NCBI RefSeq assembly: GCF_016919405.1 | Contig: NZ_CP070353.1 | Coordinates: 992,001 to 1,056,000, forward strand | Reading direction: 5' to 3' | Origin: Ensifer sp. PDNC004 | Lineage (GTDB): Bacteria; Pseudomonadota; Alphaproteobacteria; Rhizobiales; Rhizobiaceae | Length of the DNA: 64,000 nucleotides | The notes under the pieces: generated by a model | The model's database searches: none | What the model was told of the DNA's origin: nothing | The model's input: only the letters and a program-made list of their open reading frames with translations | Part shown: in pieces, positions 38,761 through 46,480 of the stretch | Numbering within the stretch: the stretch's first letter is position 1 | How the letters are laid out: each line of letters starts with the position of its first letter | Translations under genes and position numbers: made by a program

Positions 38761-39293
38761 TGACCGCTCCCGCAATCGAACACAGCATGCGCCGGCAGAC
38801 CGAGGCGGCAAAGGCCCTCCTCGTCGATCTCCGCAACCAGGGCGCCGATGACGACGCCGACCTCGTCGCCGACACCATCGAGGGCGAAACGAACCTCATG
38901 GAAGCGATCGAGGAGGCAATCGCCGAACTCGACGAGTGCGATGTTCTCGTGACCGGCCTCAAGGCCAAGGAAAGCGACTTCGAGGCACGCCGCAAGGCGA
39001 TCGAGAAGCGCGCCGAGCGCATCCGGGCCCTGATCGAACAGGCGATGCTGGCAACCGACCAGATGTCGATGAAGTTGCCGACGGCAACCCTGTCGCTTTC
39101 GAAGCGTGCGCCCGGCCTGATCGTCACCGACGAAGCCGATATCCCGGCCAAGTACTGGGTTGAGCAGCCCCGTCCAGCTCCGAAGCTCGACAAGAAAGCC
39201 CTCACCGCCGACCTGCGCGAGAAGGATGCCGCCCCTATCCCCGGCGCCACCCTCGACAACGGCTCTTTCTCTCTCACGGTCCGGAGGAAGTGA
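38760..39293 (+). CDS. Siphovirus Gp157-like protein
   Basis: A 177-residue protein from ATG 38760, overlapping the previous stop as ATGA. Its core resembles Siphovirus Gp157: an acidic helical first half (EGETNLMEAIEEAIAELDEC), FEARRKAIEKRAERIRALIE, QAMLATDQMSMKLPTATLSL and VTDEADIPAKYWVEQ. Gp157 is named after a resistance-associated streptococcal phage protein and is commonly encoded next to single-strand annealing proteins, as here. It probably helps recombination or replication. Confidence 0.82.
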   Translation: MTAPAIEHSMRRQTEAAKALLVDLRNQGADDDADLVADTIEGETNLMEAIEEAIAELDECDVLVTGLKAKESDFEARRKAIEKRAERIRALIEQAMLATDQMSMKLPTATLSLSKRAPGLIVTDEADIPAKYWVEQPRPAPKLDKKALTADLREKDAAPIPGATLDNGSFSLTVRRK

Positions 39294-39295
39294 CC

Positions 39296-40252
39296 ATGAA
39301 CGCTATCACCAAATACGACATGACTTCCAAGCAGGTCGCCCTGGTCAAGCAGACGATTGCCAAAGACTGCAATGACGACGAATTCAACCTCTACATGGAG
39401 GTTGCGCGCGCCAAGGGCCTCGACCCGTTCCTCGGCCAGATCATCCCCATGGTCTTCTCGAAGAAGGACGCCGCCAAGCGGAAGATGACAATCATCATCA
39501 GCCGTGACGGACAGCGCGTCATCGCCCAGCGCTGCGGTGACTACCGCCCCGCCAGCAAGCCGCCGACCTATGAATTCGACCCGTCGTTGAAAAGCCCTCT
39601 CAATCCGCAAGGCATCGTCTCGGTGACCGTCTACCTGTGGAAGCAGGATCCGAAGTCTGGCGAGTGGTACGAGGTCGCCGGTCAGTCGTTCTGGGAAGAG
39701 TTTGCCCCGATCAAAGATGAGTGGGCACAGAACGACAACGGGAAGAACTACAAGACCGGGAAACAGACGCTCGACGACAGCGGCAACTGGGCTCGCATGC
39801 CGCGCCTGATGATCGCCAAGTGCGCCGAGATGCAGGCATTGCGCGCCGGCTGGCCGGAACAGTTCACCGGCCTCTACGACGAAGCCGAAATGGAGCGCGC
39901 CAAGGTCCTCGACCTCACCGCATCCGAAGTCGTCGAGAAGGAACGCGAAGACCACCGCATGCGCGCGATCGGGGCCGACAACTCGATCACCGTCACCTGG
40001 GGCGACAACTGGGCGCTTGAAAACGTGCCGGTCGGTAAGTTCGCCGACGAGGTGATGCGGTTCCTGCAGGAGTCGTCGCCGGAAACCATCATCAAGTGGC
40101 AGGACGCGAACCGGGAACCGCTGAAACGCTTCTGGGCCATGCAGCCGGGTGACGCGCTTGCGCTCAAGAAGGAAATCGAAGCCGCTATCGCGCGCAAGCC
40201 CTCGCGGCCGGCGAACGACGAGCTTCGCAACCATCCGCTCATGGCAGGTTGA
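39296..40252 (+). CDS. bet: Single-strand annealing protein (Bet/RecT-like)
   Basis: A 318-residue protein; ATG 39296 has a GGAGGA site at ideal distance, though GTG 39290 is in frame. The N-terminal half has the Bet pattern: DDEFNLYMEVARAKGLDPF, then QIIPMVFSKKDAAKRKMTII and a VYLWKQDPKSGEWYEVAG segment; WARMPRLMIAKCAEMQALRA follows. Bet-family proteins pair single-stranded DNA with its complement during recombination. It follows a Gp157-like gene, a common pair. A partner exonuclease was not identified nearby. Confidence 0.88.
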   Translation: MNAITKYDMTSKQVALVKQTIAKDCNDDEFNLYMEVARAKGLDPFLGQIIPMVFSKKDAAKRKMTIIISRDGQRVIAQRCGDYRPASKPPTYEFDPSLKSPLNPQGIVSVTVYLWKQDPKSGEWYEVAGQSFWEEFAPIKDEWAQNDNGKNYKTGKQTLDDSGNWARMPRLMIAKCAEMQALRAGWPEQFTGLYDEAEMERAKVLDLTASEVVEKEREDHRMRAIGADNSITVTWGDNWALENVPVGKFADEVMRFLQESSPETIIKWQDANREPLKRFWAMQPGDALALKKEIEAAIARKPSRPANDELRNHPLMAG

Positions 40253-40253
40253 T

Positions 40254-40772
40254 ATGCAGCCGCTCATGTTCCGCTGGACCGGTGAAGAGTTGGTGCCCGT
40301 GAACCGCCGCTGGCAATCGCTGGCGGATCGGTACCTTGTCGTCGGCGAGGAGTATTACCTCGCCGAGCACAACGATCGCAGCATGAACACGCACCGGCAT
40401 TACTTCGCATCGGTCGCCGAGGCCTGGCGGAACCTGCCTGAGCATTTCGCCGGCCTGCCTTTTACCGAATCCGCGGAACATCTGCGCGCCTATGCACTGA
40501 TCCGCACCGGCTATTGCGACGCTCACACGGTCGTATGCTCGAGCAAAGCGGAAGCATCGCGCATGGCGGCATTCATCCGCCCGATCGACGGCTTTTCGAT
40601 CGTCGACGTCAAAGAGGCGACCGTCACCCGGTACGTCGCGAAAAGCCAGTCCATGAAGGCGATGGATAAGCAGGAATTTCAGCAAAGCAAGGTGGCCGTG
40701 CTCGACTTCCTCGACGACCTGATCGGCGTCGAGCGCGGCACCACGCACCGAAACGCAGGGAGCGCCGCATAA
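40254..40772 (+). CDS. DUF1367-like phage protein
   Basis: A 172-residue protein from ATG 40254 (MQPLMFRWTGEELVPVNRR), directly after the annealing protein. It has the pattern of phage DUF1367: NTHRHYFASVAEAWRNLPEH, then SAEHLRAYALIRTGY, typical for that family. The family lies in recombination/replication operons; function not established. Confidence 0.78.
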   Translation: MQPLMFRWTGEELVPVNRRWQSLADRYLVVGEEYYLAEHNDRSMNTHRHYFASVAEAWRNLPEHFAGLPFTESAEHLRAYALIRTGYCDAHTVVCSSKAEASRMAAFIRPIDGFSIVDVKEATVTRYVAKSQSMKAMDKQEFQQSKVAVLDFLDDLIGVERGTTHRNAGSAA

Positions 40773-41638
40773 TGGCCGAGAATTCCGCGATCTCCTGGAC
40801 CACCCACACTTGGAACCCATGGATGGGCTGCACCAAGGTCAGCCCGGCATGCGACGGCTGCTACGCCGAAGCGCTGATGGACAAGCGCTACAACAAGGTA
40901 CAGTGGGGAAACCACCCGCGCCAGCGCACCGGCGCCCAGACTTGGAATGACCCGCGCCGCTGGCAGCGCCAGGCCGAGAAGGACGGCAGCCGTCCCTTCG
41001 TCTTCTGCGCCAGCCTCGCCGACATCTTCGATAACCAGGTTCCGGCAGAGTGGCGCGCCGATGCCTTCAACGTCATGCGCGACACCCCGCGCCTCGTTTA
41101 TCTGCTGCTGACGAAGCGGCCGCAAAACATCGTCAAGCTTTCCGACGCCGCCGGCGGGCTGCCGAGAAACGCAGCGCTCGGCGCGACGTGCGAGGATCAG
41201 CCCCGCGCTGACAAGAATCTACCAGCACTTTGGGTCGCTAAAATCGAACTGCAGCCGCTCTTCACCTTCGGTTCGTTCGAGCCGCTGCTCAGCGATATCC
41301 TTGTGCCGCCCGCTTTCATGCCGGATTGGGTCATCACCGGTGGCGAGACCGACCAGGGCGGCCACAAGGCGCGCCCGTCGCATCATGATTGGTTCCGTAG
41401 CCTGCGCGACCAGGCGGCGGCCGCTGGCGTCCCCTACCACCACAAACAGAATGGCGAGTGGATTCCGCTCTCCCACTACGACGGCGGCGAGTGGCCGTCC
41501 GATGCTGGCGGATGTTGCCGGCTGACCTATAGCGGCGAGCGCGCCGACGGCGGCTATCCGATGCAGAAGGTCGGGAAGAAGTTTGCCGGCAGGCTCCTCG
41601 ACGGTATCGAGCACAACGCGTTTCCGGAGGTGGCATGA
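40772..41638 (+). CDS. DUF5131 (Gp37/Gp68) family protein
   Basis: A 288-residue protein from ATG 40772 overlapping the previous stop. It matches phage Gp37/Gp68 (DUF5131): ISWTTHTWNPWMGCTKVSPA, then CDGCYAEALMDKRY, with a C-x6-C-x2-C pattern, PFVFCASLADIFDNQVPAEW, LLLTKRPQNI and WVITGGETDQGGHKARP. The Cys triad has been compared with iron-sulfur-binding radical-SAM-type enzymes, and DUF5131 is known in phage and mobile elements, sometimes with a three-Cys-motif partner gene, which is not evident here. A nucleic-acid modification role is plausible. Confidence 0.85.
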   Translation: MAENSAISWTTHTWNPWMGCTKVSPACDGCYAEALMDKRYNKVQWGNHPRQRTGAQTWNDPRRWQRQAEKDGSRPFVFCASLADIFDNQVPAEWRADAFNVMRDTPRLVYLLLTKRPQNIVKLSDAAGGLPRNAALGATCEDQPRADKNLPALWVAKIELQPLFTFGSFEPLLSDILVPPAFMPDWVITGGETDQGGHKARPSHHDWFRSLRDQAAAAGVPYHHKQNGEWIPLSHYDGGEWPSDAGGCCRLTYSGERADGGYPMQKVGKKFAGRLLDGIEHNAFPEVA

Positions 41639-42339
41639 TGGCTGATCGCCCCATTCTCTTCTCCGGGCCGATGGTCCGCGCATTGCTCGCCGGTCGGAAG
41701 ACCCAGACCCGCCGCCTGGTCAATTTCCCCGGCGTCGAAAAGGTCATGGATTTCGTGAAGGTCGCGACCGACAAAGATGGCCGGCCAGTCTACGAAATGA
41801 AGGACGCCGCCGGCAGCTTCATGTCTCGTCCTGCTGGCAAGGGGCTCGTCGATTATCACTTTTCGCCTCGCATCGGTGTTGGCGATAGGCTCTGGGTGCG
41901 GGAAACCTGGTCGCACACTGGCGACCACGACTTCTCGATCTCGGAAGCTCGGATGTCTCCGTTCGGCTACGCGATCTATCAGGCCGACGACAACCCAGAC
42001 TATCCGCACGCGAAGTTCTGGCCGTCGATCCACATGCCGCGGGAGTTCTCTCGCCTGACGCTGATCGTCACCGACGTTCGCGTCGAGCGCCTGCAGAGTA
42101 TCAGTGAGGCGGATGCCCTCGCCGAGGGTGCCGAGCCTTCCAAGCATCCCGGCATGGACGGAGGTGCCATGGTGCTGACCGATGTTCCCGGCGTCACTGT
42201 CTCGCCTGGAGTTTGGTACCGGTGGCTCTGGGACGAGATCAACGGCAAAGGCGCATGGAAGGCGAACCCTTGGGTTGTCGCCTACACCTTCCGCGTCATC
42301 AAGCAGAACATCGACCAGATCGAGAAGGTCGCCGCATGA
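41635..42339 (+). CDS. ASCH-like phage protein
   Basis: A 234-residue protein from ATG 41635 (ATGATG start), overlapping the previous gene. It begins PILFSGPMVRALLAGRKTQT with R-R and then GVGDRLWVRETWSH, the pattern of phage proteins with an ASCH/PUA-like RNA-binding fold, and has LQSISEADALAEG and WYRWLWDEINGKGAW at the end. The family is common in phage genomes next to DUF5131, as here. Probably binds modified nucleic acid; function unconfirmed. Confidence 0.78.
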   Translation: MMADRPILFSGPMVRALLAGRKTQTRRLVNFPGVEKVMDFVKVATDKDGRPVYEMKDAAGSFMSRPAGKGLVDYHFSPRIGVGDRLWVRETWSHTGDHDFSISEARMSPFGYAIYQADDNPDYPHAKFWPSIHMPREFSRLTLIVTDVRVERLQSISEADALAEGAEPSKHPGMDGGAMVLTDVPGVTVSPGVWYRWLWDEINGKGAWKANPWVVAYTFRVIKQNIDQIEKVAA

Positions 42340-42710
42340 CAGACGTCGGCACCACCAGACGCGGGACAATGTCGCCCATGCGCCGTCTGCGCATTTTCGA
42401 AGCCCACGGCGGCCGCTGCTGCCTTTGCGAAGGGAAGATCGACGGCGTTCGCCAGAAATGGACGATCGAGCATCTGATCGCCCTCGGCCTCGGCGGCAAG
42501 GACGATGACGGCAACTGCGCCCCGGCGCACGAGGAATGCCGCCGCGGCAAAGATAAGCTCGACGTGACGGCAATCGCCAAGGCGAAGCGCATCAAGGCGA
42601 AGCACCTGGGCATCGCCAAACCGAAGTCGAGCCTGTCGAATCCCCGTTTCCGCAAGTTGATGAACGGCGACGTCGTCGATCGCAGGACCGGCGAAGTGGT
42701 GTCCCGTTGA
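42336..42710 (+). CDS. HNH endonuclease
   Basis: A 124-residue protein from ATG 42336, overlapping the ASCH-like stop. It carries a compact HNH motif: RCCLCEGKIDGVRQKWTIEH, then LIALGLGGKDDDGNCAPAHE and ECRRGKDKLD, with paired Cys, the His of the EH segment, the central N and the AH. This could be a phage nicking enzyme or a DNA-processing nuclease. It ends the DUF5131/ASCH/HNH group. Confidence 0.85.
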   Translation: MTDVGTTRRGTMSPMRRLRIFEAHGGRCCLCEGKIDGVRQKWTIEHLIALGLGGKDDDGNCAPAHEECRRGKDKLDVTAIAKAKRIKAKHLGIAKPKSSLSNPRFRKLMNGDVVDRRTGEVVSR

Positions 42711-42738
42711 CCCCCTTCATTCCCATAGGAGCAGTACA

Positions 42739-43035
42739 GTGAGCGAGACGAAACATACGCGGGGGCCTTGGGAGTTTGACGGGCCGCCGGACAACATCAT
42801 CGTGTGGAGCGGCCCTGAAGCCCGGGTTTGCTTCCTCACCAGTGACGGCCCGACCGAGGCCAACGGCCGCCTCATCGCTGCCGCCCCTGATCTGCTGGCT
42901 GCTCTGAAGGCAGCAGAGCCGTATGTCGAGGCGCTTCACTCTCTGATGAACCCGGAATCCACCAGATCACAGGTTTGGTCCGTCGTGAAGCAGCTTCGCG
43001 CAGCCATCTCCAAGGCCGAAGGATCGCTGACATGA
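42739..43035 (+). CDS. HT-x-GPW small protein (second copy)
   Basis: A 98-residue protein from GTG 42739, with AGGAGCAGTACA before it. It starts SETKHTRGPWEFDGP and has EANGRLIAAAPDLLAALK, placing it in the same family as the product at 38225. It probably arose by duplication in the operon or by separate gain. It is 28 bases after the HNH gene. Confidence 0.7.
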   Translation: MSETKHTRGPWEFDGPPDNIIVWSGPEARVCFLTSDGPTEANGRLIAAAPDLLAALKAAEPYVEALHSLMNPESTRSQVWSVVKQLRAAISKAEGSLT

Positions 43036-43250
43036 CCGACATCGAAGACGACGACGATCCGATCTACGACGATGACGATTTCTGCGACTGCGAGGAATAC
43101 GACGCCGACATCTTGGAAGGTCGAGCCCATTGCTATCGCTGCGGGCGGTCGTGGTGGCTGACTGACGAGCAGATGCGCCAGGAAATCCGCTGGCAAGCCG
43201 AGATGATGGAATGCGCGGAAGAGAGCGCGGAGGGAACCCAGAATGACTGA
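43032..43250 (+). CDS. Small acidic zinc-binding-like protein
   Basis: A 72-residue protein from ATG 43032, overlapping the preceding stop (ATGA). It begins with an acidic run (MTDIEDDDDPIYDDDD) and has FCDCEEYDADILEG then RAHCYRCGRSWW, with two CxC/CxxC pairs that may bind one zinc (CDC and CYRC). It could be a small zinc finger. Function unknown. Confidence 0.65.
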   Translation: MTDIEDDDDPIYDDDDFCDCEEYDADILEGRAHCYRCGRSWWLTDEQMRQEIRWQAEMMECAEESAEGTQND

Positions 43251-44301
43251 CAACGAAATCGACATCGACGCCCTTGCGCAGGAGATCCGGCGCGTTGACG
43301 GCAATCATTCTCTCGGCCATGGCGCATTGGCTGAAGCGCTCGCACCGTTCATCGCCGCTCTCTCCCGCGCTATCGATCCGAAGGTGGAGGTGGAGGCGGT
43401 GGCAGAACAGTGGTGTGCTTATGAAGACGGCCATCAGTATACGGGATGGATGCCAACTGGTTATGGCGATCGGTCTGGCTGGGAAGCCCTCGCAAGGCGG
43501 AACCCGAGCAAATACCAGATCGTTACGCGGCCACTCTACGCCTCCCCCTCCATTGTCGCGCCGGTGGGTGTGAAGCCGCTGGAAGCGGAACTGCTTCGCC
43601 TCGCAGAAAAGCACCGGTGGGCGATCTCCCCGCAAGTTGGCGGCGGATGGGTAATCGAAACTGCCGACTGGCACGGTGACGATGGTTCGGAGCGAGAGAT
43701 AGCCCGCACGCGTAAGTCTCTCGTCGATGCCCTTCGTCAAGCGGTAGAGGAAGAATTGCCGCGTGAGCATTCTCGCCTCTCCGCCCTCACCCCATCAGAG
43801 AAAGCGGGCGTGGGGGATGGGGATGTCGTCGCGGCGTCCTGTATCGCCCGCATGGCTGCAGACGACATGATCAAGCAGAACATCCAGTGGCGCCTTGATC
43901 CGCGTTACATCCTGCGCCTTTGCGATGCGGTTGACGCCGCCCTCACCCCGGCAGTGGGGGATAGGGATGGAACCGCTGCGCAAATAGAATGGCTGAAGGC
44001 GCGCTTGGCGGATCTTCAGTTGCCGGCCGGAAAGCGCGATCACGACACCCGCGAGAAATGGCTCCTGCAATGCGGGATGCCTGACGCCGCCCTCTCGACC
44101 ACCAAGCCAGCGCAGGGGGATGCAATCGACGTCTTGCGTGGATACGAGGCTTGGGAAGCCGATCTGATCCTGAATGGCGATTGGTCCGACGGGTGCCTTC
44201 GCCTGTCTCACGAGCAGCACGACGCTCTCATCGAGCTTCAGACCAAGCGCAATGCCGCCCTCGCCGCGCAGGGGGATGACGCACAGGAGGGGGCGCGATG
44301 A
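43243..44301 (+). CDS. Hypothetical mosaic early protein
   Basis: A 352-residue protein from ATG 43243, overlapping the previous gene by 8 bases. It is a mosaic: residues 1-100 read like phage small proteins (ALAEALAPFIAALSRAID), residues 90-165 like a second small unit (LRLAEKHRWAISPQVGGGW), then a segment with DAALTPAVGDRD and a C-terminal helical tail. The repeated LSALTP or DAALTP phrases suggest joined units. I do not recognise a domain. Confidence 0.6.
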   Translation: MTDNEIDIDALAQEIRRVDGNHSLGHGALAEALAPFIAALSRAIDPKVEVEAVAEQWCAYEDGHQYTGWMPTGYGDRSGWEALARRNPSKYQIVTRPLYASPSIVAPVGVKPLEAELLRLAEKHRWAISPQVGGGWVIETADWHGDDGSEREIARTRKSLVDALRQAVEEELPREHSRLSALTPSEKAGVGDGDVVAASCIARMAADDMIKQNIQWRLDPRYILRLCDAVDAALTPAVGDRDGTAAQIEWLKARLADLQLPAGKRDHDTREKWLLQCGMPDAALSTTKPAQGDAIDVLRGYEAWEADLILNGDWSDGCLRLSHEQHDALIELQTKRNAALAAQGDDAQEGAR

Positions 44302-45170
44302 AGCTGCGTGTCCTCGACCTCTTCAGCGGTATCGGCGGGTTCAGCCTTGGCCTGGAGCGAACGGGCGGTTTCGAGACTGTCGCCTTCTGCGAGATCGAAG
44401 AATTCCCCCGCCGAGTGCTGGCGAAACACTGGCCGAAGGTGCCTTGCTATCATGACGTTAGAGAACTCACCGCCGACACTCTTCGACGGGATGGAATTGC
44501 CGTCGATGTCATCTGTGGCGGGTTCCCGTGCCAAGACATCAGCATGGCGGGAAAAGGCGCTGGCCTCGACGGCGCTCGAAGTGGCCTATGGTCGGAGATT
44601 GTCCGACTCATTCGCGAGCTTCGACCACGATTCGTCATCGTGGAGAACGTCGCAGCTCTGCTTGGTCGCGGGCTTGACAGAGTTCTCGGGGACCTGGCCG
44701 CGCTCGGGCTTGATGCGGAGTGGCACTGCATTCCTGCTGCCGCCCTTGGCGCTCGCCACAGACGAGACCGAATCTGGATTGTGGCCTACCCCCACGCTTC
44801 CGAATGGAGGAAGATCCGTCGCGCACGTCACGGACTGGCGGAGCAACCGAACGGCATACCACAACGGCAAGAAGGTCCAGGTAGATCTGAAGCAAGCCGT
44901 GAGGATGTGGCCGACGCCAAACGCCGGCGATTACAAGGCCGAGATGTCGAATGCGCCTGGTCGGCAACAATCATCCCTGCCGCGTTCTGTGGGCATCGTC
45001 GAGGGAGTGAGTTCGGGCAAGCGTGGCGGACTGAACCCAACATGGGTCGAGTGGCTTATGGGGTTCCCCATGGAATGGACCGACTTAAAGGGCTCGGCAA
45101 CGCCGTCGTCCCGCAAATCCCAGAAATGATCGGCCGCGCCATCCTCGAAGCTGAAAGGTCCGCAGCATGA
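44298..45170 (+). CDS. DNA cytosine-5 methyltransferase
   Basis: A 290-residue protein from ATG 44298 with a GGAGG site. Motif I is LDLFSGIGGFSLGL (residues 6-19), the catalytic motif IV is GGFPCQDIS with nucleophile Cys78, motif VI is FVIVENVAAL (112-121), motif VIII-like GARHRRDRIWIVAY (151-164). A variable target-recognition region of about 80 residues follows, and the C-terminal motif IX-X region includes MGRVAYGVPHGMDRLK and GLGNAVVPQI. It transfers a methyl group to C5 of cytosine in a specific site. It has no restriction partner. Its second half overlaps another frame (44452-45129) that also looks protein-coding. Confidence 0.88.
   Translation: MKLRVLDLFSGIGGFSLGLERTGGFETVAFCEIEEFPRRVLAKHWPKVPCYHDVRELTADTLRRDGIAVDVICGGFPCQDISMAGKGAGLDGARSGLWSEIVRLIRELRPRFVIVENVAALLGRGLDRVLGDLAALGLDAEWHCIPAAALGARHRRDRIWIVAYPHASEWRKIRRARHGLAEQPNGIPQRQEGPGRSEASREDVADAKRRRLQGRDVECAWSATIIPAAFCGHRRGSEFGQAWRTEPNMGRVAYGVPHGMDRLKGLGNAVVPQIPEMIGRAILEAERSAA
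44452..45129 (+). CDS. Overlapping frame with conserved-looking phage protein, nested in methyltransferase gene
   Basis: In the +1 frame relative to the methyltransferase gene, an open frame runs from at least ATG 44308 to TAA/TGA at 45129; the family-like start is at ATG 44452 (MTLENSPPTLFDGMELP). The product (225 residues) has the typical pieces of a phage protein family that I recall accompanying cytosine methyltransferases: RAKTSAWREKAL, then FDHDSSSWRTSQLCLVAGL, FSGTWPRSGLMRSGTAF, GLWPTPTLPNGG, MWPTPNAGDYKAE and NPTWVEWLMGFPMEWTDLK. These motifs match a distinct family and are not expected by chance. Both frames therefore appear to carry protein-like information in the same 680 bases. 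Confidence 0.6.
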   Translation: MTLENSPPTLFDGMELPSMSSVAGSRAKTSAWREKALASTALEVAYGRRLSDSFASFDHDSSSWRTSQLCLVAGLTEFSGTWPRSGLMRSGTAFLLPPLALATDETESGLWPTPTLPNGGRSVAHVTDWRSNRTAYHNGKKVQVDLKQAVRMWPTPNAGDYKAEMSNAPGRQQSSLPRSVGIVEGVSSGKRGGLNPTWVEWLMGFPMEWTDLKGSATPSSRKSQK

Positions 45171-45571
45171 CCGCCAAACACCTCCTTTCGGAAATCGTGG
45201 CGGGGCTCGATGGGGTGAGCAAGGGCAAGTGGTGCCAGTTCCACCCGTCATATTGCGAAGAGGCGAAGGGCGCCCCGTTTTCGGATTGGGATAGCTCGCA
45301 CGACCTCAGCGCGGTCCACGACGGCGAGCGTCGGCGGATAGCCACGTTCAAGCACACCAGCGATGCGGCCCATGTCGATCGCCTGTCCGAAGAGAACATT
45401 CGGGCGATAGCCGCCTATGTCGAGCAGCTTGAGAAGGCGCTGGAGCCGTTTGCAGCCGAGGCCAATCAATTCGCCGAGACATGGCCGGACGGCACACGTG
45501 AAAGGCCGGACAAGTTCAATCTCGGCGACCTGCGCCGCGCCCGCGCCGCCCTTGGAGGTTCGAATGAGTGA
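45167..45571 (+). CDS. Hypothetical early protein
   Basis: A 134-residue protein from ATG 45167, overlapping the methyltransferase stop (ATGA). It starts MTAKHLLSEIVAGLDGVSKG and has DGERRRIATFKHTSDAAHVD, then a helical ALEPFAAEANQFAETWP part and DLRRARAALGG end. Similar small proteins with an N-terminal KW and a C-terminal DLRRARAAL motif accompany phage early genes. Function unknown. Confidence 0.6.
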   Translation: MTAKHLLSEIVAGLDGVSKGKWCQFHPSYCEEAKGAPFSDWDSSHDLSAVHDGERRRIATFKHTSDAAHVDRLSEENIRAIAAYVEQLEKALEPFAAEANQFAETWPDGTRERPDKFNLGDLRRARAALGGSNE

Positions 45572-45773
45572 TCTGATAGCGAGCCTTCCATACATCTATC
45601 GGTGGGACCGCCAAGGCCGGAAAGGACAGCCCTGCGATGTGCTGATCCGCACGAAGGTCATGAATAGCTGCCTCGTCAAGTTCGCCGACGGCTACACGAT
45701 GGTAACCAGCCGCAACGCTCTGATGAAGAACAAGGCCCAGCCCCATTCTGAGACGCGACAGGAGCAGAGATGA
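45564..45773 (+). CDS. Small basic hypothetical protein
   Basis: A 69-residue protein from ATG 45564, overlapping the previous stop by 8 bases and with GGAGG just upstream. It begins MSDLIASLPYIYRWDRQGRK and has GQPCDVLIRTKVMNSCLVKF, a beta-type small fold (strand-turn-strand) seen in phage proteins. Possibly nucleic-acid binding. Unknown. Confidence 0.6.
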   Translation: MSDLIASLPYIYRWDRQGRKGQPCDVLIRTKVMNSCLVKFADGYTMVTSRNALMKNKAQPHSETRQEQR

Positions 45774-45967
45774 GCGAGATACCGGAAGACATCAGGCAGA
45801 CGGCCACAAGTATCGCCGCGGCTTCACTCCAGGGTGGCACGACCGCTTTTCATGTGCTCGCGTGGAATATTGCTCAAGCCATCCTCAACGAGAGGTCGCG
45901 GCGAGACGAAGTTCCATCCCCACCCACCAACGCCCTCCGGCAGGGAAGAAAGGAGGCGGGGGAATGA
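45770..45967 (+). CDS. Small hypothetical protein
   Basis: A 65-residue protein from ATG 45770, with GGAGCAGAG before it, overlapping the previous stop. It begins MSEIPEDIRQTATSIAAASL and has a helical middle with VLAWNIAQAILNERSRRD. Probable phage early protein with no recognised domain. Confidence 0.6.
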   Translation: MSEIPEDIRQTATSIAAASLQGGTTAFHVLAWNIAQAILNERSRRDEVPSPPTNALRQGRKEAGE

Positions 45968-46152
45968 AGCTGACAAAGCCACAATGGCTGTTGCTCGTCG
46001 ATGTCGATGAGGGTGATGGTAAGGCTAGTGACACCTACCCTCCAGCAAAAAAGCTCGTCGAGTTAGGCCTGTGCCGATGGGAGCCGCAGAAGTACGGGCA
46101 GAAGCTCGTCATCACTGAAGCGGGCCGCAAAGCGCTGAAGGAAGCCCCATGA
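45964..46152 (+). CDS. Small winged-helix-like protein
   Basis: A 62-residue protein from ATG 45964, overlapping the previous stop. Begins MKLTKPQWLLLVDVDEGDGK and ends in PQKYGQKLVITEAGRKALKE, with the strand-loop-strand-helix pattern that small winged-helix proteins use (for example V-I-T-E-A-G-R-K-A-L). It probably binds DNA. Unknown partner. Confidence 0.6.
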   Translation: MKLTKPQWLLLVDVDEGDGKASDTYPPAKKLVELGLCRWEPQKYGQKLVITEAGRKALKEAP

Positions 46153-46216
46153 CCTCACCCCTCATCCCACAGCGGGTTAGCGTCGGAATGCTTAGTAAGG
46201 AAAGGAAAGCGGCAAG

Positions 46217-46480
46217 ATGAGCGCGCCAACGTCGATCAATCGCACAGTCCCGCGTATCAGCCTGAACCGAGTAGAGGTCGCCCTTGCGCTCGGGGTTAGC
46301 GCCAACACGGTGGACGAGATGGTTGATGAAGGCTACCTTCCTCAGCCGAAGCGCTGGCACACGCGCAAGGTCTGGCTGATCTCGGAAATTGAAGCCTTCA
46401 TGTCCGAGTGGCCGTCGGACGGGATGAACAAGAAAACCGGGGGAGACGCCGACGGCGATTCGTGGCGGGCGTCTGCGTGA
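46217..46480 (+). CDS. Excisionase-like HTH protein
   Basis: An 87-residue protein from ATG 46217 with an AAGGAAAGCGGCAAG context. It contains RISLNRVEVALALGVSANTV, then DEMVDEGYLPQPKRW and VWLISEIEAFMSEWPS, an MerR/excisionase-type helix-turn-helix (S-x-x-E-A-x-x-L-G-V-S-x-x-T-V). Such AlpA/Xis-like genes adjoining integrase control prophage excision. It overlaps the integrase start (GTGA) by 4 bases. Confidence 0.8.
   Translation: MSAPTSINRTVPRISLNRVEVALALGVSANTVDEMVDEGYLPQPKRWHTRKVWLISEIEAFMSEWPSDGMNKKTGGDADGDSWRASA

Noticed and set aside
38693..40267. Long minus-strand frame (524 codons) opposite the Gp157-like and Bet-like genes
   Set aside because: The plus-strand recombination genes are well supported; this frame is antisense text.
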